Position numbers and translations under genes: made by a program. Shown piece by piece: positions 9,222-18,505 of a stretch of DNA of 64,000 nt. Numbering within the stretch: position 1 is the first letter of the stretch; the number at the start of each line of letters is the position of its first letter. This DNA comes from Burkholderiales bacterium (GTDB lineage Bacteria > Pseudomonadota > Gammaproteobacteria > Burkholderiales > Burkholderiaceae_C). The notes under the pieces are model-generated. The model had not been told where the DNA came from and made no database searches. It was given only the letters and a program-made list of their open reading frames with translations. Location of the stretch: NCBI GenBank assembly GCA_003963115.1, contig RXJQ01000037.1:124001-188000 (forward strand), written 5' to 3'.

Positions 9222-9250
9222 AGTATATTTATACCCACTAGGGTATGCAA
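9222..9250 (-). promoter_or_regulatory. Sigma-70-type promoter of the RND operon
   Basis: Reading the minus strand, TTGCAT (9250-9245) and TATACT (9227-9222) are separated by exactly 17 bp, a near-consensus -35/-10 pair. Transcription would start near 9215, about 25 bases before the adaptor ATG, with GAGGAG in the leader. The spacer contains the palindrome listed separately. Confidence 0.7.
9231..9246. promoter_or_regulatory. CsoR-family operator candidate
   Basis: ATACCC-ACTA-GGGTAT is a perfect 6-bp inverted repeat around a 4-bp centre, the form known for CsoR/CstR operators (TACCC and GGGTA arms). It occupies the -35/-10 spacer of the RND promoter. A looser related element, ATAC with a G-rich centre and GTAT (9211-9226), overlaps the -10 and start site. 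Occupancy by the CsoR-like protein encoded at the operon's end would block transcription. Confidence 0.7.
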
Positions 9251-9307
9251 GCGAAGGTGATCCAAAATCCCTGGCCACCGTGAGGAATGCGCAGGTCGCC
9301 TCCCTGC

Positions 9308-9694
9308 TCAGCCTGGTATGAGCACGCTCGACGACGGGTCGGCCGGGTCGTAATAGACCTTGACCTTGGTGCCGGGTTGGAACGGCGCGATCTCCTGCAA
9401 GGCCTGCTGCTCGTCGAAGTGGTTCAAGCCGAAGGCACGCAGGCGGTTGCCGGTGTAGGTCTGACCATTGACCGTATAGCGGTAGCGGACCTCAGTGAAC
9501 CAGTGGTGCGTCGGGGTGCCGCGCTGGTCGCCGGTTTCGTTGTGGGCACGGGCGCGTGCTTCCAGCATCTCGCCTTCCACATAGGGCCAGTTGGGGCTGC
9601 GCTGCTTGATCTGCCAGGCGCGCCAGGCCAGCACGGCCATCGTGGCGAGGATCGCGATGATCAGATACTTCCCGAGGTCGTCTGGCATGCTCAT
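9308..9694 (-). CDS. DUF3592 domain protein
   Basis: 128 aa. One N-terminal membrane segment (about 9-27, YLIIAILATMAVLAWRAW) precedes a beta-rich domain with the DUF3592 pattern: WPYVEGEMLEA, then VRYRYTVNGQTYTGNRL, and the ending KVKVYYDPADPSSSVL. The family has no settled function. The gene stands alone between the RND operon promoter and the divergent yfbR-like gene. Confidence 0.85.
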   Translation of the reverse strand: MSMPDDLGKYLIIAILATMAVLAWRAWQIKQRSPNWPYVEGEMLEARARAHNETGDQRGTPTHHWFTEVRYRYTVNGQTYTGNRLRAFGLNHFDEQQALQEIAPFQPGTKVKVYYDPADPSSSVLIPG

Positions 9695-9835
9695 GAGGGT
9701 CTGCTTGGCGTGGCCGATGGTGCCGGGGTTGCAAATGCGGGACTGCGCCGCGTGCGCTGGGTGGCTTTACTCGCATTTTGCGAGAAGATGGGTGCCTGGC
9801 GTGTTCGCCTCGGTCTCTCAAAGCGCTCCCCGTTT

Positions 9836-10441
9836 ATGCCTCAATCCGCCATGCCCCACAGTCCTTTTTACGCCCATCTGTCGCGCCTGCGCTTCATCAA
9901 GCGATGGGGCCTGATGCGCAATGCCGTCGAGGAGGATGTGGCCCAGCACAGCTGGGAGGTCGCTGTGCTGGCGCACGCGCTGGCCGTCATCGCCCGCGAC
10001 GTCCTGGGCAAGCCCGTCGACCCGAATGCCGTGGCCACGCGGGCCTTGTTCCATGATGCGACCGAAGCCATCACGGGCGACCTGCCCACGCCCGTGAAGT
10101 ACTCTCCCGCCATGCGCCATGCCACGGCCAACCTGGAAGGCGAAGTGTGCGAGGAAATGCTGCGCCTGCTGCCGCCAGTGGTGCGGCCGGCGCTCAAAGC
10201 CGCCATGGACCACCACGAATGGCCAGATGAGGAGGCCAAGCTGGTGAAGGCCGCCGACCGCCTGGCAGCCTGGCTCAAGTGCCGCGCCGAGCTGCGCTAC
10301 GGCAACACCGAGTTCGAGCAGGCTGCGGCCCAGGTGCGCGCCAAGATCGATCAGCACATGCTGCCCGAAGTGCGCTACTTCCTGGACACTTTCGGAGGCG
10401 CCTTCGAGCTGACGCTGGACTCCTTGATGCAAGGGGAGTGA
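9836..10441 (+). CDS. yfbR: HD-domain 5'-deoxynucleotidase, YfbR type
   Basis: 201 aa cytosolic metal-dependent phosphohydrolase of the YfbR class, dephosphorylating deoxynucleoside 5'-monophosphates. It has the YfbR-specific order: RWGLMRN, then QHSWEVAVLAH (first metal His), then LFHDATEAITGDLPTPVKY (HD pair and the catalytic glutamate region), and KAADRLAAWLKC near the end. Length matches E. coli YfbR (199 aa). The frame is open further upstream, but the family begins at this ATG. The SulP gene starts 7 bp later. Confidence 0.88.
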   Translation: MPQSAMPHSPFYAHLSRLRFIKRWGLMRNAVEEDVAQHSWEVAVLAHALAVIARDVLGKPVDPNAVATRALFHDATEAITGDLPTPVKYSPAMRHATANLEGEVCEEMLRLLPPVVRPALKAAMDHHEWPDEEAKLVKAADRLAAWLKCRAELRYGNTEFEQAAAQVRAKIDQHMLPEVRYFLDTFGGAFELTLDSLMQGE

Positions 10442-10448
10442 GTCTTCG

Positions 10449-12089
10449 GTGCAGTGGACCAAACCAAGCTGGCGTGACGGGCTGGCCGGGCTGTCGGTAG
10501 CGGGCTTGCTGCTGCCCGAGGCCGTGGCCTACGCGGGCATCGGCAACATGCCGCCGCAGGCCGGCGTGCTGGCCTTGTTCGCGGGCTTGCTGAGCTATGC
10601 GCTGCTGGGCAGCAGCCGCTTCGCCATCGTGTCGGCCACGTCTTCCTCGGCGGCGGTGCTGCTGGCAGCCACAGGGGCACTGGCCGGGCTCAATACGCTG
10701 ATGCGCATGGAGTTGGCGGCAGGCCTGGTGCTGCTGACCGGCCTGCTCTTCCTGGCCGGGGCCATGGCCAAGGTGGGGGCGGTGTCGGCCTTCATCTCCA
10801 AGCCCGTGCTGCGGGGTTTTGCTTTTGGCCTGGCGCTGATCATCATCCTCAAGCAGTTGCCCAGGTTGCTGGGCGTGGCAGCAGACAACCACGACGCCTA
10901 CAGCGTGCTGCTGGACTTGACCTCCGGCGTGGCGCATTGGCACGGGCCCAGCATGATCGTGGGTGGCAGTGCATTGGCTGGCTTGTATGTGCTGGGGCGC
11001 CTGGGCCCCAACTGGCCCGGTGCCCTGGTGGTCATGCTGCTGGGCATGGCCGCGCAACACCATCTGCATCTGGGTGAGATGGGCGTGGCCCGCGTTGGCG
11101 TGATCGAGTTGCACCTCAATCAGCCGGCATGGCCGCAGCTGGCGCGCGAGCAATGGCTGCGCCTGGGGGAAGTGGCCGTGGCGATGGTGCTCATCCTGTA
11201 CGCGGAGTCGTATGGGTCCATCCGCACGTTGGCCTTGCGCCACGGGGATGAGGTTCAACCCAACCGCGATCTGCTGGCGTTGGGCGTGGCCAATGTGCTG
11301 AGCAGCGTCCTGCATGGCATGCCGGTGGGCGCGGGTTACTCGGCCAGTGCGGCCAACGAGTCTGCCGGGGCCTCTTCGCGGTGGGCAGGCGTGGCGGCGC
11401 TGCTGGTGCTCGCGGTGGTGGCCTTCAGTTTGCTGCCCGTGGTGGCCGACATGCCGGAGCCCGTGCTCAGCGCCATCGTCATCCATGCCGTGAGCCACAT
11501 GCTGGACCCACGCGCCTTCAAGCCCTATTTCGTCTGGCAGCGCGACCGCTTCATGGCCCTGCTGGCGGTGGCGGCCGTCTTGTGGCTGGGGGTGCTGGAC
11601 GGCTTGCTCGTTTCCATCGGCATGAGCCTGTTCATGACCTTGCGTGGCCTGGCGCGGGCTCGCATTGCGGTACTGGGGCGGCTGGACGGCGGCCATGACT
11701 TCATTGACCTGTCCTTGTCGCCCAAGGCCAAGGCGGAAGAGGGCCTGCTCGTCGTCAGGCCCGAAGCACCTCTGTTTTTCGGGAATGTGGAGAATCTGAT
11801 GACACAGGTGCGCGAGGCCTTGCGGCAGCATCCCGCAACCCGTTGCCTGATCCTGAGCTTGGAGGAATCGCCTGATCTGGACGGCAGCAGCCTGGAGGCC
11901 TTGAGGGATCTGAACACCAGTCTCAAGGCCAGGGGGCAGCGCCTGCTGCTGGCCCGGCTCAAGAGCCGGGCCTACGTCGTGCTCCAGCGCGCTGGTCTGG
12001 GCGACGTCGAGTTGTGCGTGCTGAGCATCGACGACGCGGTGATGCTGGCGCGGCGAGAGCCAGGCCTAGGCGGCGTCAAAGAGGGCTGA
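10449..12089 (+). CDS. SulP-family anion transporter with STAS domain
   Basis: 546 aa with a GTG start; AGGGGAG lies about 10 bases upstream and overlaps the yfbR-like stop. About 10-12 hydrophobic segments (residues 15-400) form the SLC26/SulP transporter core, beginning with GLSVAGLLLPEAVAYAGIGN and including SAAVLLAAT. A cytoplasmic STAS domain occupies roughly 420-535 (FFGNVENLMTQV, then SLEESPDLDGSSLEAL). Family members carry sulfate, bicarbonate or dicarboxylates; substrate cannot be assigned. No carbonic anhydrase is fused or adjacent. Coupling to the nucleotidase seems positional only. Confidence 0.9.
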   Translation: MQWTKPSWRDGLAGLSVAGLLLPEAVAYAGIGNMPPQAGVLALFAGLLSYALLGSSRFAIVSATSSSAAVLLAATGALAGLNTLMRMELAAGLVLLTGLLFLAGAMAKVGAVSAFISKPVLRGFAFGLALIIILKQLPRLLGVAADNHDAYSVLLDLTSGVAHWHGPSMIVGGSALAGLYVLGRLGPNWPGALVVMLLGMAAQHHLHLGEMGVARVGVIELHLNQPAWPQLAREQWLRLGEVAVAMVLILYAESYGSIRTLALRHGDEVQPNRDLLALGVANVLSSVLHGMPVGAGYSASAANESAGASSRWAGVAALLVLAVVAFSLLPVVADMPEPVLSAIVIHAVSHMLDPRAFKPYFVWQRDRFMALLAVAAVLWLGVLDGLLVSIGMSLFMTLRGLARARIAVLGRLDGGHDFIDLSLSPKAKAEEGLLVVRPEAPLFFGNVENLMTQVREALRQHPATRCLILSLEESPDLDGSSLEALRDLNTSLKARGQRLLLARLKSRAYVVLQRAGLGDVELCVLSIDDAVMLARREPGLGGVKEG

Positions 12090-12172
12090 AGCTGGCTTGA
12101 TCAGGCCTGGGCTTGGTGTGAGTTTTGCTTGTGGATTGCAGGCAAACACAACACGTCGCTTGAGGCCTCCAC

Positions 12173-13084
12173 ATGAAATCGTTTATCCGCGCTGCCGAAA
12201 TCTGGCTCCCTGCGCCCGACCGCACCTTGCTCGAGTTTGGTGCGGGCGCTTTTGGTGATGCGCTGAGTTTTGCCGCCGTAAGCCGCGCCATGTGTTTCGG
12301 ACGCACGGAGGGCCTGCCGGGCGACGCCTGGGATCATGGTCATCCCATCTTGCTCAAGCAGTTCGAGGGCTCCCACTTTCGCCGCACCAGCGCTGCCAAG
12401 GTGGCCGGCCTGACCTGCGCCGTGGCCGTGCCCTTCTTTGTCAAGGGTGAGCTGACGGCCGTGGTGACCCTGTTCGGCAGCGATGACCATACCAGCAAGG
12501 GCGCCGTGGAGCTGTGGTGCAACCATGCGCGCGTCAGTTCGGACATGACCTTGCTGGATGGCTACTACGGCGGCTTGCCGCCCGGGTTCGAGCAGATCTC
12601 GCGTGATGCCTATCTGCCGCGGGGCATGGGTTTGCCGGGCCTGGCCTGGCAGCGCGATGAGGTCGTGATCCTGGGGCAGGTGGACCAGAGCAAGCGCTTC
12701 CTGCGGGGTGAGGCCGCCAGCGATGCCGGCATCCGCCGAGCCGTGGCCCTGCCTTGTCATGCGACAGGGCACGACAGCTATGTGCTGACCTTGCTGTCGG
12801 GCGAGGAAACGCCCATTGCGCGACGCATGGAACGTTGGGTCGTGGAGCGTTCACAAGCCCAGCTGGTGCGCGCAGCGGGTTATTGCGAGGTCGAGGGTGA
12901 TTTGGGCGCCAGCAGGCAGGTACTGAAACTGGTGGACGCGGACGCCTTGATCGTGAAGGCCGTGGGCAGCGGGGTGCCGGTGTTGACCGAGTTGGGCGCC
13001 AATCCGGCTGGTGGCCAGGCATGCCTGTGGCTGCCTGTGACGGTCGATGACAAGGTGTCCGAATTGCTGGCGCTCTACCTGTGA
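12173..13084 (+). CDS. Double GAF-domain protein
   Basis: 303 aa, no signal peptide, no membrane segment and no output domain. Two GAF-like halves can be seen: residues about 15-145 (VAGLTCAVAVPFFVKGELTAVVTLF) and 150-300 (RGMGLPGLAWQ, then AVALPCHATGHDSYVLTLLS). It could be a stand-alone ligand or redox sensor acting on a partner. It is a single gene, with 83 bp upstream for a promoter. Function unknown. Confidence 0.75.
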   Translation: MKSFIRAAEIWLPAPDRTLLEFGAGAFGDALSFAAVSRAMCFGRTEGLPGDAWDHGHPILLKQFEGSHFRRTSAAKVAGLTCAVAVPFFVKGELTAVVTLFGSDDHTSKGAVELWCNHARVSSDMTLLDGYYGGLPPGFEQISRDAYLPRGMGLPGLAWQRDEVVILGQVDQSKRFLRGEAASDAGIRRAVALPCHATGHDSYVLTLLSGEETPIARRMERWVVERSQAQLVRAAGYCEVEGDLGASRQVLKLVDADALIVKAVGSGVPVLTELGANPAGGQACLWLPVTVDDKVSELLALYL

Positions 13085-13195
13085 GGGCGCATCGAGACCC
13101 TTGGAGCCTGTAAAGACCGGTAAAAAGCCACCTGTGCTGTAGGCCTGAGGTTGCACAGCCGCGTTGAAACGGCATCTCCATAACGGACCACCACC

Positions 13196-13687
13196 ATGAG
13201 GAAGTTGCTTTTCGCTTTGGCCGCCTTGGGCTCCTTGGCCACTTTGAGCGCCACGCCTGTTTTTGCCCAAACCAGCGTGGGCGTGTCCATCGGCATCAAT
13301 CAACCTGGGGTGTATGGCCGCATCGACATCGGCAATGCCCCGCCCCCCGTGGTCGTGATGCCCCAGCCGGTTGTCATCCAGCCCTCGCCGGTCGCCGTCT
13401 ACCAACGCCCGATCTATCTGTACGTGCCGCCGGCCCATCAGCGCGACTGGCGCCGCTATTGCAGTCGCTATAGTGCATGCGGGCAACCGGTGTATTTCGT
13501 GCGTGAAGATTGGGTGCGCGAGCGCTGGGAGCGCGAACACGAACACGAACACGAGCATGATTGGGATCGCGACCATGACAGGCACGGACGAGGCCACGCT
13601 TATGGCCACGACCGTGATCGCGAAGGAGATCGCGACCATCGGGACCATGACCGTGATGAAGGGCGGCGCGGCCACGACCGAGACTGA
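13196..13687 (+). CDS. Exported protein with His/Asp/Arg-rich tail
   Basis: 163 aa. A signal peptide (about 1-25, ending TPVFAQT) is followed by a Gly/Pro/Val-rich region (IGNAPPPVVVMPQPV) and a YVPPAHQRDWRRYCSRY segment with two cysteines 8 residues apart. From about residue 113 a tail of near-continuous His, Asp, Glu and Arg begins (EHEHEHEHDWDRDHDRHGRG and on). The N-terminal half resembles small periplasmic proteins of betaproteobacteria; the tail could bind divalent metal. It overlaps nothing and precedes the GNAT gene by 15 bp. Confidence 0.75.
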   Translation: MRKLLFALAALGSLATLSATPVFAQTSVGVSIGINQPGVYGRIDIGNAPPPVVVMPQPVVIQPSPVAVYQRPIYLYVPPAHQRDWRRYCSRYSACGQPVYFVREDWVRERWEREHEHEHEHDWDRDHDRHGRGHAYGHDRDREGDRDHRDHDRDEGRRGHDRD

Positions 13688-13702
13688 TCACGCGGTGCGC
13701 GC

Positions 13703-14131
13703 ATGAATGAGAAGATGAGGGCGATGGACATCGAATACCGCTGCAACGAAGCGATCAGTGTGGCGCAGGCCATCGACCTGTACAAGCGTTCCACGCTGGG
13801 CGAGCGTCGCCCCGTGCACCGGCCCGACATCTTCGAAGGCATGCTGCGCAACGCCAACCTCACGGTCACGGCCTGGCTGGGCGACAAGCTGGTGGGCATC
13901 GCCCGCACGCTCACCGACTTCGCTTATGTTGCCTACCTGGCAGACCTGGCGGTGGACGAGGCCTGCCAGCGCCAGGGCATCGGCCGCCAGCTCATCGAGG
14001 AAACCCGCAAGCACCTGCCGCCCGAGTGCATGATCGTGCTGCTGGCCGCCCCCAAGGCCAACGAGTACTACGCCAAGGTCGGCTTCGAACACAACCCGCG
14101 GGCCTGGGTGCTGCCTGGGGCGAAGGCCTGA
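13703..14131 (+). CDS. GNAT-family N-acetyltransferase
   Basis: 142 aa acetyl-CoA-dependent acyltransferase. The fold signature is complete: VTAWLGDKLVGIARTLTD (beta 2-3), AYLADLAVDEACQRQGIGRQ (motif A with the Q-RQGIG acetyl-CoA pyrophosphate loop), then LLAAPKANEYYAKVGFEHN (motif B). The acceptor is unknown. The ATG at 13703 is favoured although GCGATGGACATC offers a later start at 13724. Confidence 0.88.
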   Translation: MNEKMRAMDIEYRCNEAISVAQAIDLYKRSTLGERRPVHRPDIFEGMLRNANLTVTAWLGDKLVGIARTLTDFAYVAYLADLAVDEACQRQGIGRQLIEETRKHLPPECMIVLLAAPKANEYYAKVGFEHNPRAWVLPGAKA

Positions 14132-14202
14132 AGCTTCCACTTTGAGGGGGCGCTCCAGCGGCGCTTTCTGCAGACCTTGGCGACATCGGTTATCGTCGTC
14201 GG

Positions 14203-15129
14203 ATGCAGCCCATCATCTCCATTCAAAACCTCTCGAAGTCCTATGCTTCGGGGTTCCAGGCGCTCAAGCGGGTCAACCTGGACATCCAGCGCGGCGAGAT
14301 CCTGGCCCTTCTGGGGCCCAATGGCGCCGGCAAGACTACCTTGATCAGCATCATCTGCGGCATCGTCACGGCCACAGAAGGCAAGGTGCTGGTCGATGGC
14401 CTTGACATTGGCCGCGACTACCGCGCCACGCGCAGCCTCATCGGCCTGGTGCCCCAGGAGCTGACCACCGATGCTTTCGAGTCCGTCTGGGACACGGTCA
14501 GCTTCAGCCGAGGCCTGTTCGGCAAGCCGGCCAACCCCGCCTTGATCGAGCAGATCCTCAAAGACCTGTCTTTGTGGGACAAGCGTGACAACAAGATCAT
14601 CACGCTGTCGGGCGGCATGAAGCGCCGCCTCTTGATCGCCAAGGCTTTGTCGCACGAACCCAAGATCCTTTTCCTGGACGAGCCCACGGCCGGTGTGGAC
14701 GTCAACCTGCGGCGCGACATGTGGAGCCTGGTCAGCCGCCTGCAACAACAGGGCGTGACCATCATCCTGACCACGCACTACATCGAGGAAGCTCAGGAGA
14801 TGGCCGACCGCATCGGCGTGATCAACAAGGGCGAGATCATCCTGGTCGAAGAGAAGAACGAGCTGATGCGCAAGCTGGGCAAGAAGCAGTTGACCCTGCA
14901 TCTGCCGCAGGCCCTGAGCCGCATCCCGGATGGCCTGAACGGCTATGCCTTGAGCCTGTCGGCCGATGGGCAGGAGCTGGTGTGCACCTACGACGCGCAA
15001 GACGATGGCGTGGATGTGCCCACGCTGATCAGCCAGTTGACCGCAGCCGGCGTGCGCTTCAAGGACATCCAGACCACTCAGAGTTCGCTGGAAGATATCT
15101 TCGTGAGCCTCGTGAAGGACGCAACATGA
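14203..15129 (+). CDS. ABC-2 type exporter, ATP-binding subunit
   Basis: 308 aa. Walker [10 protein letters not shown] (about residues 44-52), Q-loop VPQELTTD, signature [10 protein letters not shown], Walker [13 protein letters not shown] and the H-loop TTHYIEEA are all intact. The architecture (single NBD plus a ~80-residue C-terminal extension) matches the DrrA/NodI group that pairs with ABC-2 permeases. It overlaps the permease gene by 4 bp (ATGA). Cargo could be a lipid, polysaccharide or drug and cannot be assigned. Confidence 0.95.
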   Translation: MQPIISIQNLSKSYASGFQALKRVNLDIQRGEILALLGPNGAGKTTLISIICGIVTATEGKVLVDGLDIGRDYRATRSLIGLVPQELTTDAFESVWDTVSFSRGLFGKPANPALIEQILKDLSLWDKRDNKIITLSGGMKRRLLIAKALSHEPKILFLDEPTAGVDVNLRRDMWSLVSRLQQQGVTIILTTHYIEEAQEMADRIGVINKGEIILVEEKNELMRKLGKKQLTLHLPQALSRIPDGLNGYALSLSADGQELVCTYDAQDDGVDVPTLISQLTAAGVRFKDIQTTQSSLEDIFVSLVKDAT

Positions 15130-15887
15130 ACATGCAAGCCGTTCGTGCCATCTACCGCTTTGAGATGGCCCGTACACGCCGTACCCTGATGCAAAGCATC
15201 ATCTCGCCCGTGATTTCAACCTCGCTGTATTTCGTGGTGTTTGGTGCGGCCATCGGTTCGCGCATGCAGCAGGTCGATGGCGTCAGCTATGGGGCCTTCA
15301 TCGTGCCTGGGCTGATCATGCTGTCGCTGCTGACGCAGAGCATCTCGAATGCGTCTTTTGGCATCTATTTCCCCAAGTTCACCGGCACCATCTACGAGCT
15401 CTTGTCTGCGCCGATTTCATCGTTCGAGGTGGTGCTCAGCTATGTGGGCGCGGCGGCCAGCAAGTCGATCCTGCTTGGGCTGATCATCCTGGCCACGGCG
15501 GCGCTGTTCGTGCCGCTACACGTTGAGCACCCGCTGTGGATGCTGCTGTTCCTGGTCCTGACCTCCGTGACCTTCAGCCTGGTGGGCTTCATCATCGGCT
15601 TGTGGGCCGACAGCTTCGAGAAGCTGCAGGTGGTGCCGCTGTTGATCGTCACGCCGCTCACTTTCCTGGGGGGCAGCTTCTATTCGATCAAGATGCTGCC
15701 GCCGGTGTGGCAGACGATCTCGCTGTTCAACCCGGTGGTCTACCTGGTCAGCGGTTTCAGGTGGTGTTTCCACGGGCAGGCCGATGTGGGCGTGGTGGTC
15801 AGCCTGGTGATGACACTGCTGTTCACCTTCGTCTCGCTGGGCATCGTGGCCTGGATCTTCAAGACCGGGTACAAGCTCAAGCGCTGA
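15126..15887 (+). CDS. ABC-2 type exporter, permease subunit
   Basis: 253 aa membrane protein with six predicted segments and the ABC-2 pattern: an N-terminal [18 protein letters not shown] amphipathic helix, [19 protein letters not shown], and [16 protein letters not shown], typical of NodJ/YadH-like permeases. The start ATG at 15126 overlaps the ATPase stop. It is convergent with the histidine kinase gene. Confidence 0.93.
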   Translation: MNMQAVRAIYRFEMARTRRTLMQSIISPVISTSLYFVVFGAAIGSRMQQVDGVSYGAFIVPGLIMLSLLTQSISNASFGIYFPKFTGTIYELLSAPISSFEVVLSYVGAAASKSILLGLIILATAALFVPLHVEHPLWMLLFLVLTSVTFSLVGFIIGLWADSFEKLQVVPLLIVTPLTFLGGSFYSIKMLPPVWQTISLFNPVVYLVSGFRWCFHGQADVGVVVSLVMTLLFTFVSLGIVAWIFKTGYKLKR

Positions 15888-15911
15888 TACCTGTTGCGCA
15901 CGGCTCGCGCT

Positions 15912-17564
15912 TCAGTCGTCAGGGGCTTGCGTCAGGACGAGGCGCATGGTCACGCCAGCGTTCGTGTTGTGCTGTAGCGTGACTTGTCCGCCATGCAACT
16001 CCATCACGCGGCGCACGATGTACAGGCCCAGCCCCTGTCCAGCCGGGTGGCCACTGCTTTCGTCGCGGGCGCCTCGCTGAAACAACCTGGGAACCAGGTC
16101 TGCAGGGATGCCGGGGCCTTGGTCTATCACATCGAGCAGCAGGGCCAGTGGCTGGTCACAGTCACTCACGCGCAGGATGACGGGTGAGCTGATCGGGCTG
16201 AACTTCAGCGCGTTGGACAGCAGGTTGCGCAAGGCCAGCCGCATCAGGCTCATGTCCATGGTGGCGGTGCGGGTCGGGGTCGTGCGCTCGATGTGGATGC
16301 GCGGGCGCTGATCTTCGGCCAGGTCCGCCAAGGTCACATTGATGAGGGTGTCGATGTCGGCGTCTGTGCGCTCGGCCGGTGCCGGGCGGGCGAGCAAAGC
16401 GGCCACCGCCAAGGTGTTGTCGATGCTGGAGAGCACCTGGCCCATGACGCCCCGCGCGCGTGACAGGCGCTGTGCCGCGGCCGACTCCTTCACATCGGCC
16501 AGGATGCCGGCTGCACTTTGCAGGGCGGCAGAGGCATTGTTCAAGGGCTGGCGAACCTCGTGCGCCATGACATTGAGCATCTCGCTGCGCTCGGCCAGCA
16601 GGGCCTGGGTTTCGCGAACATGGTCTTCGATCCGGTTGCGCAGTTGCTGTTCGCGCTGGAGTTCTTCCTTGCGCAGACGGTGCTCGGTGATGTCCTGGAT
16701 GGCGCCGACCAGGTGGATGCTGCCATCCGGTCTGCGTTCGATCTCGCCGAAGGTATGAACCCAGATGGCGCGTCCCTTGGCCGTCCGCATCGACAACTCC
16801 ATGTTCCATGGCGTGCCGTGCGTCATGGCTTCTTCCACGGCCGCACGGATGCGCAATTGCTCATCTGGGTCATAGAAGTTGATGGCTTCTTCCAGCGTGG
16901 GTTGCCAGTCAAGGGGGACTTCGTGCAGGCGGCGTGTCTGGTCCGACCAGATCAGCGTGCCTGATGCGGGGTGGAGTTCCCAGCCGCCCACGCAGGCGAG
17001 GCGGCCGGTGCGGTCCAGGAAGGCCTCGCTGGCACGCAGTTGCTCTTCAGTCTTGCGCAGGCGATCAAAAGCGACCTGCTTGCCCAGTGCCGAGCCCAGC
17101 ACATCGGCCATCAGGCGCAGGGTCTGGACGTCGTCTTCATTGAAGGCGTCGGGCAGGCTGGACATGACCTTGAGCACGCCGATGGGCGCGCCACCTTGCA
17201 GCAGGGGCGTGCAGACCATGGATTTGACGCCGACACGCCGGCAAGCTTGCAGATCGACACGCGGGTCCGTGTCGGCATCGACGCAGCGCAGCACCTGGCC
17301 TGAGCGCACGCACAGCCCTGACAGACTGGCGCTTTGCGCCAGTTTCGTGCCCAGATAAGGTGTCATGAGGCCCGACACCGCCTTGTAGACCATGTCCTCG
17401 CCATCTACCAGCTCGACGACGGCGCCCATGGCGTGGCTCAACTCCTGCAGGTTGTCGACCACGAGCTGCATGAAGCTGTCCAGCTTAAACTCGGCCTGAA
17501 CAATCAGCGACTGCATCTGGATGATGCGTTCGAGTCGCCCGGGTTGCAATGACTGCTCGCTCAT
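15912..17564 (-). CDS. Cytosolic sensor histidine kinase (GAF-PAS-HisKA-HATPase)
   Basis: 550 aa without membrane segments. Domains in order: GAF (about 30-165, with AVVELVDGEDMVYKA), PAS/PAC (about 185-300), a short coiled coil of ELQREQQLRNRIEDH type, HisKA with the phospho-acceptor in VMAHEVRQPLNNA, and HATPase with NLLSNALKFSP (N box), VIDQGPGIP (G1) and GQGLGLYIV (G2). The second half of the H box is RQPLNN, as in HWE-unrelated orphan kinases. No response regulator is adjacent, so the partner is unknown. The ATG at 17564 gives the protein MSEQSLQ; a 14-residue longer form is possible. Confidence 0.88.
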   Translation of the reverse strand: MSEQSLQPGRLERIIQMQSLIVQAEFKLDSFMQLVVDNLQELSHAMGAVVELVDGEDMVYKAVSGLMTPYLGTKLAQSASLSGLCVRSGQVLRCVDADTDPRVDLQACRRVGVKSMVCTPLLQGGAPIGVLKVMSSLPDAFNEDDVQTLRLMADVLGSALGKQVAFDRLRKTEEQLRASEAFLDRTGRLACVGGWELHPASGTLIWSDQTRRLHEVPLDWQPTLEEAINFYDPDEQLRIRAAVEEAMTHGTPWNMELSMRTAKGRAIWVHTFGEIERRPDGSIHLVGAIQDITEHRLRKEELQREQQLRNRIEDHVRETQALLAERSEMLNVMAHEVRQPLNNASAALQSAAGILADVKESAAAQRLSRARGVMGQVLSSIDNTLAVAALLARPAPAERTDADIDTLINVTLADLAEDQRPRIHIERTTPTRTATMDMSLMRLALRNLLSNALKFSPISSPVILRVSDCDQPLALLLDVIDQGPGIPADLVPRLFQRGARDESSGHPAGQGLGLYIVRRVMELHGGQVTLQHNTNAGVTMRLVLTQAPDD

Positions 17565-17624
17565 GTTGTCCGTTCGTTCTTGGGGGGGCTCGTGCCGCCA
17601 CCACAACCGCAGATTACGCCAGCC

Positions 17625-18497
17625 TCAATCTGACTGCTGCATGGATTGCAGCAAGGCCCTGAGTGCCGTCAGCGCAGTGGCGCAATCTTGTTCCACCTTG
17701 ATCGACAAGAGGGCATCGGCCCGCGTGACGCCCTGGTTGATCGCCAGCACCGGCTTGCCCAGGCGGTGGGCCAGTTCCGCGAAACGATAACCGGAATAGA
17801 CCATCAACGATGTGCCGACCACCAGCAAGCCTTGTGATTGCGTGATCTTCTCGGTCGACAGGGCCACGCGGTCTCTGGGCACGTTGTCGCCGAAGAAAAC
17901 CACGTCTGGCTTGAGGATGCCTGCGCATTGCGGACAGGCGGGTACCTGAAAGTGCGTGTAGCAGGCGTCTTCGAGGTGCGCATCGCCATCTGGTGCGGTC
18001 TGGGCTTGCCGTGCGGCATTCTGGTCGAAATGCGGGTTGGCCTGGGTGAGCCAGTCCTGCATGGCCGTGCGGGCAAAGCGGGTGTGGCAGTGCAGGCAAC
18101 ACACCTGGCTGATGCCACCATGCAGCTCGACAACGTCTGCACTGCCGGCCTTCTGGTGGAGGCCATCTACGTTCTGGGTGACGAGGGCCGAGATGTGCCC
18201 GGACTGCGCCAGGCTGGCCAGTGCGCGGTGACCATCATTGGGTTGGGCTTGGCTGACCGTGGGCCAGCCGACGAAACTGCGCGCCCAGTAGCGGCGGCGA
18301 ACCGTGTCCGATTGCAGGAAGGCCTGGTGCTGGATGGGCTGGCGGTGCTGCCATTGCCCTTTGTGGTCCCGATAGGCCGGGATGCCGCTGGCGGTGCTCA
18401 GGCCTGCGCCGGTGATGACCGCGAAAGGGCCGCCCTGCCGCAGCCGCTCAGCCAGTCGCTCGAGCGGTTCGCTGTCTGCCGGCTGAGGGTTCGTCAT
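17625..18497 (-). CDS. NAD-dependent protein deacylase, Sir2 family
   Basis: 290 aa. The Rossmann and small-domain motifs of sirtuins are present: GAGLSTASGIPAYRD, TQNVDGLHQKAGS, the catalytic histidine in VELHGGI, the zinc ribbon cysteines CLHC and CPQC, and GTSLMVYSGY near the C terminus. It removes acyl groups from lysines using NAD+. The zinc pairs are widely spaced (about 55 residues), with a DACYTHFQ insert, placing it nearer the class II/macro-type bacterial sirtuins than E. coli CobB. The gene starts only 8 bp after pit, suggesting one operon with DUF47 and pit. Confidence 0.93.
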   Translation of the reverse strand: MTNPQPADSEPLERLAERLRQGGPFAVITGAGLSTASGIPAYRDHKGQWQHRQPIQHQAFLQSDTVRRRYWARSFVGWPTVSQAQPNDGHRALASLAQSGHISALVTQNVDGLHQKAGSADVVELHGGISQVCCLHCHTRFARTAMQDWLTQANPHFDQNAARQAQTAPDGDAHLEDACYTHFQVPACPQCAGILKPDVVFFGDNVPRDRVALSTEKITQSQGLLVVGTSLMVYSGYRFAELAHRLGKPVLAINQGVTRADALLSIKVEQDCATALTALRALLQSMQQSD

Positions 18498-18505
18498 GGA
18501 TCAGG

